DNA of 64,000 nucleotides from Hypomesus transpacificus (taxonomy: Eukaryota; Chordata; Actinopteri; Osmeriformes; Osmeridae): assembly GCF_021917145.1 (NCBI RefSeq), contig NC_061074.1, positions 12,443,772-12,507,771 on the forward strand, read 5' to 3'. Shown one piece after another: positions 36,001 through 49,400 of this stretch. The stretch's first letter is position 1, and each line of letters opens with the position of its first letter. The notes under the pieces are model-generated. The model was given only the letters and a program-made list of their open reading frames with translations, was not told the DNA's origin and searched no databases. The translations under genes and the position numbers were made by a program.

Positions 36001-37479
36001 CAGCAGGTTCTTAAGCTACTCCGCTTGTTTCCTCGGAAGGCCATGCAGACCATGCTGGACATGCCTGTCTACCGACAGAAAGGGTGAGACTCCTGTTGTT
36101 CTCTCCTTCCCCTTTGGTGGATCTTTCTCTCTGCACCTGTTAAATATTAAAACAACACATATTTTATTCAAGGCCCAAAATGTTTTCTCCGGTGAGCTCA
36201 GGAGGTCTGGCTGCCTCTACCTCCTCCTAGAATGAGGACCGTGCACGTGTGCCTGTTGTCACGTAGGTGTGTGTCCTCTTCCAGCTGGGCGTATGGGTCC
36301 AACTCCCTCCCCACAGCAGGCTCTGTGAGTGGGGGTCTGGGGCGCCGGGGACAGAGGCAGTTTACCATGCCGCCACGCGGCCTCCCAACCAGAGGCATGG
36401 GGCTCCTGAGTCCAGGTGGCATCGGGGGGGCCTCGCCCCGCCATACCCTCACCAGCCCTGCTCTGGGGGGCCAAGGCAGACAGGTCAGTGCTCATGCCCG
36501 TGCTAAAGTCGTTTACAAACACTGTCTGGAAAAACCGACGTCGTGCTCAGAAGAAGAACACCAAAATCCTCTTTCTAAAGAAAAGTGTTTGTTGAATCAA
36601 GTTTGAGCTAGTTAGCCTGTTCCCATCTGTGGAAAGGAATCATCTACAAGATTTTGTGCCTTAGGAGTCGTCTCCTTTCTTGACGACTTCAACATTTGTT
36701 TTCTGACAGACAAATTAGGCTTTATAAAAGTCCCTGACACTTTTATCAATGTAGAACTCAGAGGGTTGGCATATCATTTTGCGATGAATCATCAAAATAA
36801 CCAGAGGCATCGCCCGTCTGTCCTCGCAGGAGTAAAGAGTGTAGAATATAAAGATTGAATGGCGTGTTTTTATTGGACGCTCATGTTTTCTTTCTAGAAC
36901 CTGTGGTTCGCCAACCCCGGGGGCAGCAACAGCATGCCAAGCCAGAGCCGCAGCTCTGTGCAGCGGACCCACTCGCTTCCTGTCCACACCTCCCCTCAAA
37001 CCATGCTCCTGTTCCAGCAGCAAGGTAGCTTCCCCGCCATCTCCACGGCCTCACGCATACCCCACAACCTACACCCTCTGGCACCCATCCATCCCCTCTA
37101 CCATGAAGGCATGGTTCACATGCCTGCCTCGGACGCCCCCTTCCCTCTTCCTTGAGCAGCATAACGGGCTGATGCGATTGTCCCTTCTCTCCCTCAGAAT
37201 TTCAAGGTCCAGGGTCCGACCTGGAGATCAACCCCACGCTGGAGTCACTGTGCCTCAGTATGACAGAGCATGCCTTAGGGGGTAAGGGGCCGACACTTTG
37301 TCTGGGAAACCCTTAGGCACAGCACACAGATCACATCAACACAACTGACCGTCTCCTGTGTCGATATTATATTGTTGTCTTGTAGTTATGATATTGTTGT
37401 CCCCTTGATTTATCTACGTCATTTGAAATACCAATCTCCTGTTTTTCTAGATGGAATGGACCGAACATCAACAATATGA
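33054..37479 (+). CDS. samd4b: Smaug homolog 2 (SAM-domain translational repressor)
   Basis: Twelve coding exons: 33054-33249, 33399-33875, 34010-34252, 34377-34486, 34791-34877, 34988-35264, 35399-35484, 35959-36083, 36285-36483, 36898-37024, 37198-37281, 37451-37479. They give 2040 nt, 679 residues (human SAMD4B 694). The N-terminus [20 protein letters not shown] and the C-terminus GMDRTSTI match the vertebrate proteins (human ends GTDKTSTI). The SAM domain lies at about residues 306-370 ([20 protein letters not shown] through [16 protein letters not shown]) and in the family binds CNGG-loop RNA hairpins to recruit deadenylation and repress translation. The PHAT-like region follows ([24 protein letters not shown]). 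Two ATGs occur in tandem at the start and the first is used, as in human. The coding exon begins with a 5' UTR from 32727. Introns hold a 20-bp tandem repeat, GT runs and a 170-nt CT/CGCTGT tract. Confidence 0.97.
34501..34578. repeat. 20-bp tandem repeat, 3.9 copies, samd4b intron
   Basis: The unit ACAGCACAGGGAGCTGTTGG repeats with one substitution in the third copy and truncation in the fourth. It starts 15 nt after the 34486 donor, in the 304-nt intron. Confidence 0.93.
35780..35957. repeat. CT-rich CTCTCGCTGTGT array next to a samd4b acceptor
   Basis: About 180 nt of pyrimidine-rich imperfect repeats (CTCTCGCTGTGTCT and variants) running directly into the acceptor TCTCTCAG|GC at 35958/35959. 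It acts as an extended polypyrimidine tract. Copy number is probably variable. Confidence 0.9.
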
Positions 37480-38034
37480 AAACAAGTCAAGAAACAAGTG
37501 TTGGGAAAAAAAAGTTTAAACAAAGTCGCCGGTTAACTCCAACAGAAGTCTGTTCAGCTCCTTGTAGCCCAGCACAAAGTATATGCTTCAGAAAACAACA
37601 AAGCGAAATGGTCACTACAAAAACGACAAAATTAACTGTGTATATGTTCTCTGATATTTTTCTACTTTATTATACTTAACTAAGTTTATTATAAATGGAA
37701 TACAGATGACTATTATATTACAGGAGAGATGAGAGGTTAGTTGTACAAAACTGCTCAGTGTCTTCTGCAGGACTGTGACATTAAGATGAGCAGGGTTCTG
37801 AGAGGAATATGGAGGATTGGTGCTGTCTTAAGGGGCGTCTACCCCCAAGTTTCTCCCCTCTTCCTCCCAGTAGCTAGAAAATACAAAGGGTAACGACACT
37901 GCCTTGGAGCAAGGCTGCTGTCCAGGAACACTGAGAGCCAAGCTTCACACCCCATATACTGTATCCAGACCAGTCTCCTGACCTGGAGCAAGGCACTTCT
38001 GCACACTGCCCCCTATTTGTGGGCACTGTGCATT

Positions 38035-38074
<40 letters not shown>

Positions 38075-40440
38075 TTACATACACATACATATGGTCAGCC
38101 TGTAGCCAGGCCCTGGGTGTTATATACATACACTATTTAGCAAGGAAGGCCATGACACATTGACAGACTTAATATCCTGGCTCATCCTGCTCCTGCAGCA
38201 GAGTGGATAAACTCTGCATATGGGTAAAAAACGACTGTGTCCCACCCTATCGTTACAAGGCCAAAGAGAAGGGGTCTGTGTGAATTCTGATGCCAGAGTC
38301 ATATATGTAAAGGTAAATGCGGTATTTGTTAAAACAATGTCAGTTTTGAAGAAGGAAAATATGCCAGCCGCAACCAGTCTGCATTGAAATGTTGTGCTGT
38401 ACTACACAAATGATGATGAATCTCATTTGCAAGCTAAGCGCTGAGCAATCCTTACAGGGTTGCAGCAGGGCTGGGGAGATTTGTACTGTGGGAGCTGAAG
38501 TTAAATTGCATTTGTAAAAAAAAAAAAGAAAAACATTGAGGAAAGGGCAGGTGTTGTGTCTGTTTTCAAGTACTTATTTTTCAGGGAGCGTTGCTCTTTA
38601 CCTCACTGTTAACGCTGGGTAAGAAACCTTAATGAAATCCCTTTCTACCCTGAGGCACTGTTATGATTGGCTCTGGAAAATGCAAATGAGGCTCAAGTCT
38701 CATTCAGAATGAACCAGTACCCACCTCTCTTTCGAACGGCCAGTGTGGAGATTTGATGAATCATATATTTTGATTTTCTTTGGAAGGCTCTTGAATATCC
38801 TTTAGCCCTAACATTATCATGTGGTATCAGTGTTGAATCCAAGATTGTGTGCCAGCCTCTGTGATTGAATGTGGCAGGGGAAAGGTGCATGTGCGGATAT
38901 GGTCTTATCTCATGGATCGTCTGGGTCTTGAGGCAGGGATCTCCATATTCATTTTTATTTCCACAGAGCCATGACTGTTCTACTTGTTTAGTAAACATGG
39001 TTATTTACCAACATGTCTTTTCCTACTCTTATTCTTTATACGCTCCCCCGATAAACAACTGCTTTTTTCTTCTTGACATGCATGTTTTTCCCCCACACAA
39101 TTTGAGTTCTGATATTGCTTATAAGAGGACAGAATTGAGCGTTCGTGATGGTGCTCATCAGATGGCATCATATGGAGAAGGCAAAAGTGATGTGACTGAT
39201 GTTCAATGTTGATGCCTCCCAATGAGTACTTTCTACGTCTGGCGTGGGCATGCCCTTGTGTAATGTGATGTCTGAAAATCAGATTACCCATTTGAATATT
39301 CCATCTCTTTATATGTGTAATGCATAAAGTACTTGGCTGGCTGGGTAGAGATTGACTGATGCCTGCTACCCCAAGTCTTATCTACGTTGCGATCATGACT
39401 CTCTGTAGATAAGTCAAACGGACGTCCATGTGGGGCATGTGCCGTCCGCCTTCCTGGAGTTGTGGAGTGACGAGAAGATTGATCTCGCTTGGCCTTGTGG
39501 TTTCAACTGTCAGATGCCAGTTGCTGATAACGCGAGGTGTCTAGTCCGAGAGGCACAAACCATGCTTCTTCCGTCTCTGCTTGGGTACTGAGCCTGAGTA
39601 GTTTTCAAGTCACAGGTATCCTCAGAGCTGGCTCTAGGACATATCTGACTTGATGACTACATCAGATTTCTTGTCCACAAAGAGAGATGAGTATATTTGG
39701 AGGGGAAAACATCTACATATTTCAGATATAGTTAGTCAATTTTCTCTTATCTAAGCTATTGTGTGAAATTGGTTGGGCCAACACTGTACAGTAAGTACAT
39801 GTTACATGGCTCAGAGTCTAATTTGATTGGTCTATGTACCATAGCATAGCGTACCTGAAATGATTATACAGGTTGGATGCTACCAATGTGTAGGACAGGG
39901 TTCTTTAAGCCTGCAAAATAGACTCTGGGAGCTCCATAGTCTAATGAAGAGTGGTGGGCAATGACATTTCCAGTCTGAGCTGTGATATATTTGATTATGA
40001 GTATAACTCGACACTAACAACAGGCCAAGGAATATGTTTACCGTATGTTTACATTCCAGTGATGTGTGAATTTGGTTTGAAAATACACTTCATAAGTTCG
40101 GGGTAATATTTTCTTGCCAAGCAGAGTTATGAGGTACATAGCTTGTGTGTCATTCAGTACATATAAGACACTTTGTCCTGGACCTTCAGATGGTGTTCAT
40201 GTTCCTGCCTGGCATAGTCAATAAGAAGTCAGTTGTATACTTTGTTGCATCTCTGTCTTGTAAAATTTATATTTAATACTAATGCCCCACCCCAAAACGT
40301 TTTTCTAATGTTTTATGAATGAACATTTTGCATCCCATGCTTAAAAACTACTTTTTTACTGTCACATGTTATGTTTGAATGATCTGAACTGCAGCTTTGC
40401 TCAGATAGACAGTCCAAATAAAGAGTAATTTTTTTTTGCT
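37480..40440 (+). other. Probable 3' UTR of samd4b
   Basis: About 3 kb with no supportable gene on either strand. It contains a CA microsatellite at 38042-38069 and an A run near 38515-38530. The best distal polyadenylation signal is AATAAA at 40417-40422, followed by a T-rich run. That the transcript reaches this far is inferred. Confidence 0.45.
38042..38069. repeat. (CA)n microsatellite
   Basis: A pure CA run of 14 units, followed by imperfect ACATA/TACA repeats. Confidence 0.95.
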
Positions 40441-40442
40441 AC

Positions 40443-41143
40443 TCAACTCATGCTTCTTTGTGGTCATGTTCATAAAAATATCATAATACACGTAGTCCCA
40501 ATTTTACTCTGGGGACTGAATCTACTATACAAAAAATGCAGACTAGTCAAGGACATTTGACTTTTACTTTATATTACATTATATGAACTTTTATTATGAA
40601 AACGTATTCTTGTACTTCCTCTTCCTGATTTTAACCAACTTGCTAGCAATCGAACACAGGACAATAGCATAGACGAAGAGGAGTTGAAAGCAAATTAGTC
40701 TAATCTGTTCATAATTAGTTATATATTCCACTGGACATACTCAATTAGCTTAAAGGTAGGTACGCAAAGGAGTTACATTGAAATACAGTAACAACACAAC
40801 GGGAAAAGTCAACACAACAGCATGCTAGCAGCCTAAACAGGTTAGCAAGCTAGAGATTAGCTAATGTGTACTTCCCGATTTTTATACTCAGTATTAAGTA
40901 GATTATCTGGGAATCATCTAAATGTTGGTTAAAAGATTAATGATGACCAGAATTAAAATAATAACAAGTTGTGTATCATCAATAAAACTAATGAAACATA
41001 CGACCCCGAAAAGTCTTTGATTAGTTAGCTTTACAAAAAAAAAAGTGTAAATGTACCCTTTCTAGACGCTTCATATCTAAAGAATTTAATTCGATGACAA
41101 TTACTATTTGTAATCTAACTGTAACTGTCTCTTTATTTTATAG
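40443..41143 (+). other. Upstream region and inferred 5' intron of the SOCS gene
   Basis: About 700 bp, AT-rich, no coding exon recognised. A good acceptor (TTTTATAG|CCTCAG at 41143/41144) precedes the coding exon, so the 5' UTR is probably split. The upstream exon was not located. Confidence 0.35.
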
Positions 41144-41282
41144 CCTCAGATTCAGAGATGCAGGGACCATAATGCTATGCATTGCCCCTTAAAAGACTCT
41201 GAACGGGATACTTGCCTTTGGGAGCAAACCAGCTTATTCTCTGTAAACTGAGTGAATCCCTTCACCTCCACACCAAACAGTT

Positions 41283-42941
41283 ATGTCATTACTGAAAGAG
41301 TCAGGTGACCGTGGAAAAGACAGGGAACGGGGTGCCCGTCCCAAGGTGAGACAGAGCCGGTCTGAGGAGAGACGGGATGCTGGAGGGGGGCGGAAGGGAG
41401 GACGGGGTAAGAAAAAAGGCCTGACATCCCACGAGCCAACTGTTGAGCGCCCTGTCAGCGACGGCTTTGAGTATGGAGAGCTACTGAACGGTCTGGAGTC
41501 GAGGGATCGTTGCTCCTCCTCGCCCCTGAGGGAGGGAACAAGGTGGCAGAGCCTGGACCCCTCTGCCTCTATGGGACAGGACAGGGGGACTGTCCGGTCG
41601 AGACAGGGGACAAATGGCCAGGCCACTGAGCTGCCACTCGCTGGCGAGGCTGAAGGCAGGGGGGCGGGTGGCGGTCGCACTCTCCGTCAAAAAATCCAAG
41701 ATGCCATGGGGCAGTGTTTCCCCATAAAGACCCACAGTGCGTCAGCCATCCCACAGGTCCTCACGCCCTCCGCCACCTCATCGCGCCGCAAGATCCACCT
41801 CAGTGAGCTCATGCTGGATGACTGCCCATTCCCCGCGGACTCCGAACTGGCCCAGAAGTGGTACCTGATCAAGCAGCACACGGCTCCCATCTCCCAGCCT
41901 CCTCTCCTGGACACACAGGTGGTCAGCAGCCCCTCCACCTCCAACATGGCCGCCGCGGTGGAGGACGTGGATGACAGGCTGCGAGAGCGCAGGCGCATTA
42001 GCATCGAGCAGGGCGTGGAGCCACCGCCCAACGCAGAGATCCACACCTTCGAGGTGACGGCCCAGATCAATCCTCTGTACAAGCTGGGCCCCAAGCTGGC
42101 TCACGGTATGAACGAGCTGGCTGGGGATGAGCGGGCCACCGTTCACCAGCAGCAGCAGCTGCTGCTCCAGAGGCAGCAACAGCAGCACCAGCTCCTCCTG
42201 CAGAGTTGCCTGGACACCCTGGACGAGGTGGTGGCCTCTTCCTCAGCCTCGGCTGCCGTCTCCGCCTCCGTCTCCGTCTCCGTCTCAGCCTCCACCCCTG
42301 CCTGCGACGCGGTCCCCGTCCCCTTGGTTGACCCGGAGGTTGCGACGAGCAGCCTGCCCGCCAGCGTTGCCCACCCTCTGACCGAGAGTCCCAAAGTCCA
42401 GGACGGCTATCGGATCCACACTCAGATCGACTACATCCACTGTCTGGTGCCGGACCTGCTGCAGATCACTAACCTGCCCTGCTACTGGGGCGTGATGGAC
42501 CGCTACGAGGCAGAGACTCTCCTGGAGGGCAAACCCGAGGGCACCTTCCTCCTCCGGGACTCCGCCCAGGAGGACTACCTCTTCTCCGTCAGCTTCCGCC
42601 GCTACGGACGCTCGCTGCACGCCCGCATCGAGCAGTGGAACCACAACTTTAGCTTCGACGTGCACGACCCCAGCGTGTTCCACGCGCCCACCGTCACGGG
42701 CCTGCTGGAGCACTACAAGGACCCCAACTCCTGCATGTTCTTTGAGCCCCTGCTGTCCAACCCCATCCACCGGAGCCAGCCTTTCAGCCTGCAGCACATC
42801 TGCAGAGCCGTCACCAGCAGCCGGACCACGTACGACGGCATCAACGTGTTGCCCATCCCCAACGCCCTGAAAAAGCACCTGAAGGAGTACCACTACAAAC
42901 AGAGGGTGCGCGTACGGAGGATGGACACCTGCTGGGAATAG
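41283..42941 (+). CDS. socs9: Suppressor of cytokine signalling, SOCS4/5/9 class (probable SOCS9)
   Basis: An intron-less 552-residue coding region. Domains: a basic Ser-rich N-terminus ([17 protein letters not shown]), a conserved internal block with [36 protein letters not shown] and [20 protein letters not shown], a Gln/His/Leu-rich stretch (about residues 285-310), a Ser/Val/Ala low-complexity stretch (about 318-338), an SH2 domain (about 400-490, with [20 protein letters not shown]) and a C-terminal SOCS box (about 500-545, [10 protein letters not shown] ... [15 protein letters not shown]). The family binds phosphotyrosine targets through SH2 and recruits Elongin B/C-Cullin 5 to degrade them, damping cytokine and EGF-receptor signals. 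The N-terminus resembles SOCS4, while the central block resembles SOCS5. That mix and the length fit the fish-specific SOCS9, but I could not compare directly. Family certain, symbol tentative. The GC-rich coding exon contrasts with the AT-rich flanks. Confidence 0.9.
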   Translation: MSLLKESGDRGKDRERGARPKVRQSRSEERRDAGGGRKGGRGKKKGLTSHEPTVERPVSDGFEYGELLNGLESRDRCSSSPLREGTRWQSLDPSASMGQDRGTVRSRQGTNGQATELPLAGEAEGRGAGGGRTLRQKIQDAMGQCFPIKTHSASAIPQVLTPSATSSRRKIHLSELMLDDCPFPADSELAQKWYLIKQHTAPISQPPLLDTQVVSSPSTSNMAAAVEDVDDRLRERRRISIEQGVEPPPNAEIHTFEVTAQINPLYKLGPKLAHGMNELAGDERATVHQQQQLLLQRQQQQHQLLLQSCLDTLDEVVASSSASAAVSASVSVSVSASTPACDAVPVPLVDPEVATSSLPASVAHPLTESPKVQDGYRIHTQIDYIHCLVPDLLQITNLPCYWGVMDRYEAETLLEGKPEGTFLLRDSAQEDYLFSVSFRRYGRSLHARIEQWNHNFSFDVHDPSVFHAPTVTGLLEHYKDPNSCMFFEPLLSNPIHRSQPFSLQHICRAVTSSRTTYDGINVLPIPNALKKHLKEYHYKQRVRVRRMDTCWE

Positions 42942-43480
42942 AGGACGGCCGGTACTGGAGGCCGTGGACCACAACCAGGAACGTTCTGACATGTTAGGAG
43001 AAGCTAGCCTCTCTCTCTGGACTCTGAGTGGACCTCTTTTCCACATGTCCTTTAAACTCCACAGCATTGTACCTACGTTATTTATTAGTTTTTTTGCTGT
43101 ATATGTCTTAAACCAGTTTTTATCTATGTGGATAATGTTAACTCAACTAGACGGCAAACCTTATCACATTAAACTAATTCTAACAAAAACAGTGTGTCTA
43201 ACAGATACCTATATGTTACATCATGTAGATGAGAGGAAGACTTGTAAATTTGATTTATTACATGACAGGAAGGGCATTCTGTGGAAAAATCATCTTGCCT
43301 CGAGCAGTTCATCAGCTTGGCGCTGAGAAGGTTACACACTAGCTGAATGCAGTTCTATCCTGACTCTGAAGAGAGGAAGTGGATCTAGGTAGCTTTGGAG
43401 AATTGATCTTCTGATCCTTTCATTGAGCCTGTGGAAGAATCAAAGGGATTGACAAATAAACGCCTATAGACTACCTTACC
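42942..43480 (+). other. Probable 3' UTR of the SOCS gene
   Basis: AT-rich sequence without a gene. AATAAA at 43455-43460 is the first good polyadenylation signal after the stop codon. Confidence 0.5.
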
Positions 43481-46400
43481 TCTTAATCTACAACAGCCTA
43501 CGATTGCTACCCCAATATGATGAGGATCTAAGCATGTCCAGTGTCTACCTAAAACTGATATGAAAACTAGTAAGATCAAAATTTAGTGAATGTATGTCTG
43601 GTTTGTCATGACCATAATAAGGCTGGCAAATGATGACCGTTTGAAATGTTTTGTGTTTGCCCTTTCTGTCACCAAACTTCCATTGAATGCATTTCGAAAC
43701 TGTTTAAACACCACTGGATTCCATATTCCCTATCCCCTAACTAAAATAATATGCGGGGAAATTACATTCCGAAGCTAGCCTGTAAAGTGACAGACAGGAA
43801 ATATATGAGCATATTTGAACAGACACTGTGGCCCTTGATAAATTACAGAAATTAACATTGTGTAAATGACCCAAACAAAACTTACAGGGTCAACAAATTT
43901 CATGCAAGAATGACTTCCATTTTATTAGTTATCTAGGACCTATTCATGGATTAATTGCATGATTTACCTATGCACTGGAACAAATGACTGCCACTGTGCC
44001 AACAACATTCGGTATTAATGAAAACACACAAAGAACTGTCTCTGCAGTAATTGGTGTGTGCACCAAAGCAATAATCACAGTGGACAGCCATGTCAATTTA
44101 ATGAGAAGGGTGGAGGATGGTCTGCACTTTGTTTCAGATTGATAGATAATTGGATTCATTCCAAAACATCCATGTCATGGAAAGCATGTCTGTTTTTTTT
44201 CTTTAAGCTTTCCCCTAAATGAAAGTCACCCCAGTTTAAGAGCAATACCATGTAAGCACCTAAGGCAGCATTCAAAATGCATCGCATCAGAAGTAATCAT
44301 GTATTATTCAATGTCTTTGTAAAAGCTGTTACTCTGCCAGAGAGACATCTAACCTACGAAGCATTCTTAGGCCCACATTTCCATGAATTTAGTGGGAGGT
44401 TACAAAGAGGTTGTGAGATGATTCAACCCTTATCACAATGGATGTTGGGTTCTGACCTCGTGTTTCCTTTTACGCAATACCTTGCCGCTCAAGATGTCCA
44501 GCTATTACTGTGCTGTCCGGACGTTTCCACATGGCAGGCCCAGACCCTTCAGGCTTCACAGTGAATTACCACAGTACCTGTCACGAAGGATCTCTCACCT
44601 CACTCGTCTCTCCGCCATTCTCCCCTGCTGAATGGGAGTCGTGCTGCTGTTCGTGTTCTAGCGTCTGTTCCTGGTACCCGCTTCTGGCTCGATTGTGCAA
44701 ACACAGCTGAGAGAAACAGATAATATAGCCCATGTTTGTCACACCTGAGGGATATTTGTAATATTGACCTGGTTGTAGACACTGCTGCTCCTCAAAACAC
44801 ACAATGCCATTTGAGAAGGGGGTTGTTTCGTGTGCCTTTACTTTTACACTGCCAGCTCAATCTTGACCTGCACACCCACCTTGATCCACCTTGAGATGTT
44901 CTGTCATTGTTCAGCTGGGTCTTGGTCACTGAGTGGGTGGTTGTCGATTACAGTGTGCGCTGTGTTTTGCAGTATATCCTTTTAGATCACAAACATACAA
45001 AGGTAGTCCTCTATTAGGAGACCAGATCGTGCTTTTACTGAATGGGCTTGAGAGGGTTCTGCTTAGAAAATAGATATCGAATTTTAAATAAGGGTCCGTG
45101 CATGATAGTTTGAGTGAGGAAATGATTCATCTAATGCTCTGTGGGTTCCTGTGGATGTGTGCTTTGCCACCATGGACACAGAAACACCAGATGCAGTTGT
45201 TTCGGAGCTCCAAAGACATCTGCCGTCGTCTATTCAGAGGCTGATCCGATGTTGTCATCTACTCCTCCACCGACTGCACTCTCCTTTCTGTGTGTGGCTG
45301 TAAAGAACTGTGCCGTTCAATGAGGGATGCAGTAGGTGGCTCCAAAGAGCTTCACGCTGGAAATCTGTATGCGTGCGTGCGTGTGTGTGCATGTGAGAGC
45401 CAGGGAGAGCTAGGCTGGGCTGGGCTGGTGGTGAGGTGGGGGGTGAGGAAGGGGAGTGGGAGAGGAGCGTGACTGCTGCGGCTGCCAGCGCCCTGGCTCT
45501 CATCATGCAGGTATTACAGGCGCTGGGGGAGAAGGAGGACTTAACTGCGCCTGGTTCAACGTGCCCTGAGGGACATCAGGCACAAGCAAGGTAGAAAGCT
45601 GATTGGCCACACATACTTAGTGTTTTTGTATCTGTTCCGTCCTCTTCTTCCCCTCTTCCATTGAGGAAGACGATTTTCTTCTGAGCCTAATCTTTAGAAA
45701 AGGAACATCACAGGGTGGAGAATGGGCTTGGAACCTTCACAACACCTGAGGACAATACTTCCCAAATAATCTGTTGGTTATAATCAACCAAACAGCTTTG
45801 AAAATGCTCATCTTCTTATATAGATTTGCTTCAAATGACAGTAAAATGTGTATGTGGAATCTCACATGGAGGTAGGTGTGTGTGTGTGTGTGTATTTTCT
45901 GAACAGGAATTCCATCAGATTTTTCATGTATCTAGGACATGAATTCAGGGGAGGGAAAATGAAACAGCTTCTAGTTTTGTGCCGTCCGCATACAGCTAGA
46001 CAGGAGACCCTGGCACACATAGAAGAGGAACACATCACAATAAACAAGAAGATCTGCAGATTGAGGATACACACCTTTTTGTTGTTTAATGAATCCCACT
46101 GAAATTCAACATTAACTCAAGAGTTCTGAAGCTTCTGTGCACTTTGAAATTCATACCTGATCTTGTGGACATCGTCTTGGCCATCAACAAAGCTTATTAA
46201 TCAAAGCCAGGTACTGACAAATGTCTAACTTTCATCTTACTGGAACATATTTTAAATGTTAAACCTTATTTATCAGTAACTACTTTACTAGAGTGGTTTC
46301 CCCTTGAAGAAAGTCTTTGGTAAAAGTACTCGTGCAGCTTTTTTAAATAAAATGAATTTTTCGGGTTTGGTACAAACGTGTATCGCCACAAAATACTTCT

Positions 46401-49400
46401 TATGTCCCATTCTTCTTTTTTGCATTTGTGTGATTGTGCCTTTGACATATCTTCATGACAGCTCCCCCCCCCCCCTCCCCCCCTACACTCTCCCAGTAGT
46501 GACTGGTGCTTCCTGGCACAATGGGAGTTTGTGTAAGCTATCATATAGTGTCAGTGGATGGCACAAATCATTTGATGGAAAGCCAGAGCAAAGAACGCTG
46601 GATGAAACCTGGAAATGTGTCCAACAAGTAGCAGCTTATCTATCAGCCACAGTTTGTAAACAGACCCAGCTGGATGTGCATTTGACGACTACTCCTGTAC
46701 CATAAGACATGATGGCGACAATTAGATGTTCTAGAGGACAACAAAAACAGATTTTTGGGGGGGATTTTTTAGTTAAATTGCTTCAAAATTTAATTAAAAC
46801 AAAAGCTAGAACATGTAAAGTCTGTGGATACCTTTGTTTTTTTCATACTCTTTGAATCTGCAGATTTAATCGTAGCAGCCAGAATAAAAAGAAAAACTCC
46901 AGAAAATTGTGAATGGTGTAAAAGATGTGGATTGGCAGTTACTAAAGGCATACAGTCCTTGCTGGATATACAAATATATACTATATATTCACACATTTGC
47001 TTTGGTTGAGCTATAATATAATAGAGCTTTGATTAAAAATCTTGTCTCCACATCAGAGTGCAACCCATACGCATTTACTGATCAAGTCAACAAGTCCAAT
47101 GATTGCTACGTCTTGTTCAGTGATGGGGAAAAGAACATGGCTTGAATACCTTTACAAAGAGTGTCATTAGTTAAATGGACACGTGGAACAGAGAGTATGT
47201 GCTCCCCAGCAGGAGCCAACGTCTACAGGCACTGTGTACAAAGAAAGGCCTATGGCTTTGGTTACTTTCATTATTATAACCGACAGAGCAGATTTAGCTC
47301 CTGCTGTAGCAACCAGGCAGCCACAATCACCAGCATTGCTCTCTCACCCTCTCGCTCGATAATTAGAAACAGGGAGGATAGAGGCGAGGGGAAGTATTTA
47401 ACCTTCAAGTCTCCTTGTTTTGTTGTCTGTGAATCTCGCAGTTGTCTTGTTGTGTCCGATCCGGTATGTTGCATGTCAGCATCCTTTTTTAAATTCTACA
47501 TGTTGTCCAAATGGTTATCCAGATGTTACTGACAGATGTCAGTCACATATGAAATAATACAATTTGTTTAGTCTTTTCTTTAGGCATTCATATTTGTCTT
47601 GTGATACCATCACAAAAAAAAAACGATAAAACATTACAGCACGTTCTTTGAACTGTGCCATATTTACTGTTGCATCACAGTTAATACACTTACATCAGGA
47701 TCCCCAAGAAACCCTGAGATCAGCGGGCAAGATATTTTTATTGTTCCTGTGCTTGGCTGTTCATCAGAGAAGATGAGTAAGAGAATGTTATTCTACAGGT
47801 TAGGGGATACAAGTCCTGCATACATCCTGATGCTTTTCAACCCAACATTTCCCATACAATTCTAAAATAGTGAACTACAAAAAGGATTGGGTATTATTAG
47901 GTTGTTCCTCATCCAAAGCTAATTTGACCAGCTGGGATTCTTGGCCTAACCCCCTTGATGACTTGTATGGGGAATCCCAAATTATTGTCATATATAAGCA
48001 CAGGAAGCTTCAACCTCCATTCAAAGGCTATCAATCATCCTGTAATTTACAGCACCTCAGAAAGGGACCTCTCATTTTACCAGGACACAACCCATCCATG
48101 ATCAGGTAAATGAGGCGTTCAGAGGATAATATTTATATTGTATCACGCGAAACAGGAAATCCAATTGGATGCCCTTAGATACACAGTGTCTGAGCATTCG
48201 CTTAGGAGAGAGTATCTTAGGCCTTGAGAGAGTCAGACAGAAATAAATGAAGTGATCGAAAGATCTATTCAATAATACTCCTTCAGCCCTGCATGCTGAG
48301 GTAATGATGCAGAGACATCCATTAGCATGCCCAGTGTGTCTATTCAAATTACCTCTTGGCCTTGCAACTCCAACTGAAAACAACCAGCCCTTCAAGTTGA
48401 CTGATTAATGCAGAGCGTCCCAACCTGGTCTGATTTCCTTTAATTGCCAGTAAAAGCTCAAGGAAGTTCATGGTCTAAAATTCTTTCTTGAGATGCTGCA
48501 TTCAAAGCATCCAATGTATGACATCAGGAGGGACCTCATTTGTTACATAAATTACTTTCAATTAAATAGTAAATCTTCGAGGGGCAGTCGCAGATGAAAT
48601 CAACTCACACTACTTTTAGGCAACGGCCAGGGATTAGGCCTAGGCCTCCCTCAGATTTTGTGTCCAGATTTTGAAATGTAAGCTTGAAACTAAACTGCAT
48701 TTGACTTTCATATCAGGCCCTCCCTGTTTGGCCTCTGCATGATTGTCAAACATCAAGCTGAAGATGATTTAAACTGTACTGTGAGATTACAAAGTGATTT
48801 GCTTTCATCCCTATTGTTCCAGGCACATGGGAAGGTGTCTGTTGCATTGCTAGAATTGAGGTGTAACATTTGTGTGAAGACCTAGATAGATTTATTGACA
48901 TTGCAGTGTGGCATTAATCCTCTTGTGCCATTGTTCAGCAAGAACAGTCTTCCCAAAAGCAGAGGACTTATAGACTGATTCGAAGAGTGAGTCCAGACAG
49001 CATAGTGAATGATGTCAGGTTTACAAGGGAAGGGAGAACACGTCATGTATCTAAAGGTCAATTCTTCACAAACAGACTTTATGAATATGCTGTCACGTCG
49101 TGGCAGGTTTATCTCGGCGACAACTGTATAAATGTAGCAGCACCACCCACTAGTTTACAGTGGGTGGGATGTTGTTATCCTGATGATGGAGTCAGTAAGT
49201 TGTCCTCCCGAGGGTTCTAGAGAGGCGTAGTCATGGCGGGAGAAATTAGAGAGCGGTGGGGATCTCTACTGACAGTTGATTGCACCAGCGGGAAACGAGA
49301 AATGCAGCTCTTATTTGTCTGCCTGACAATACAGTCATTCAAAATTAAATAATCAGCATTAGAGCCCAATTTTACGCTCAGACTGGGAAATGTAACCAAT

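Noticed and set aside
41234..42394. Long minus-strand frames over the SOCS exon
   Set aside because: Antisense shadows of a GC-rich coding exon. The plus frame has SH2 and SOCS-box motifs.
46304..46705. 133-codon plus-strand open frame
   Set aside because: Passes through a poly-C run, and no domain, splice context or conservation hint is visible.
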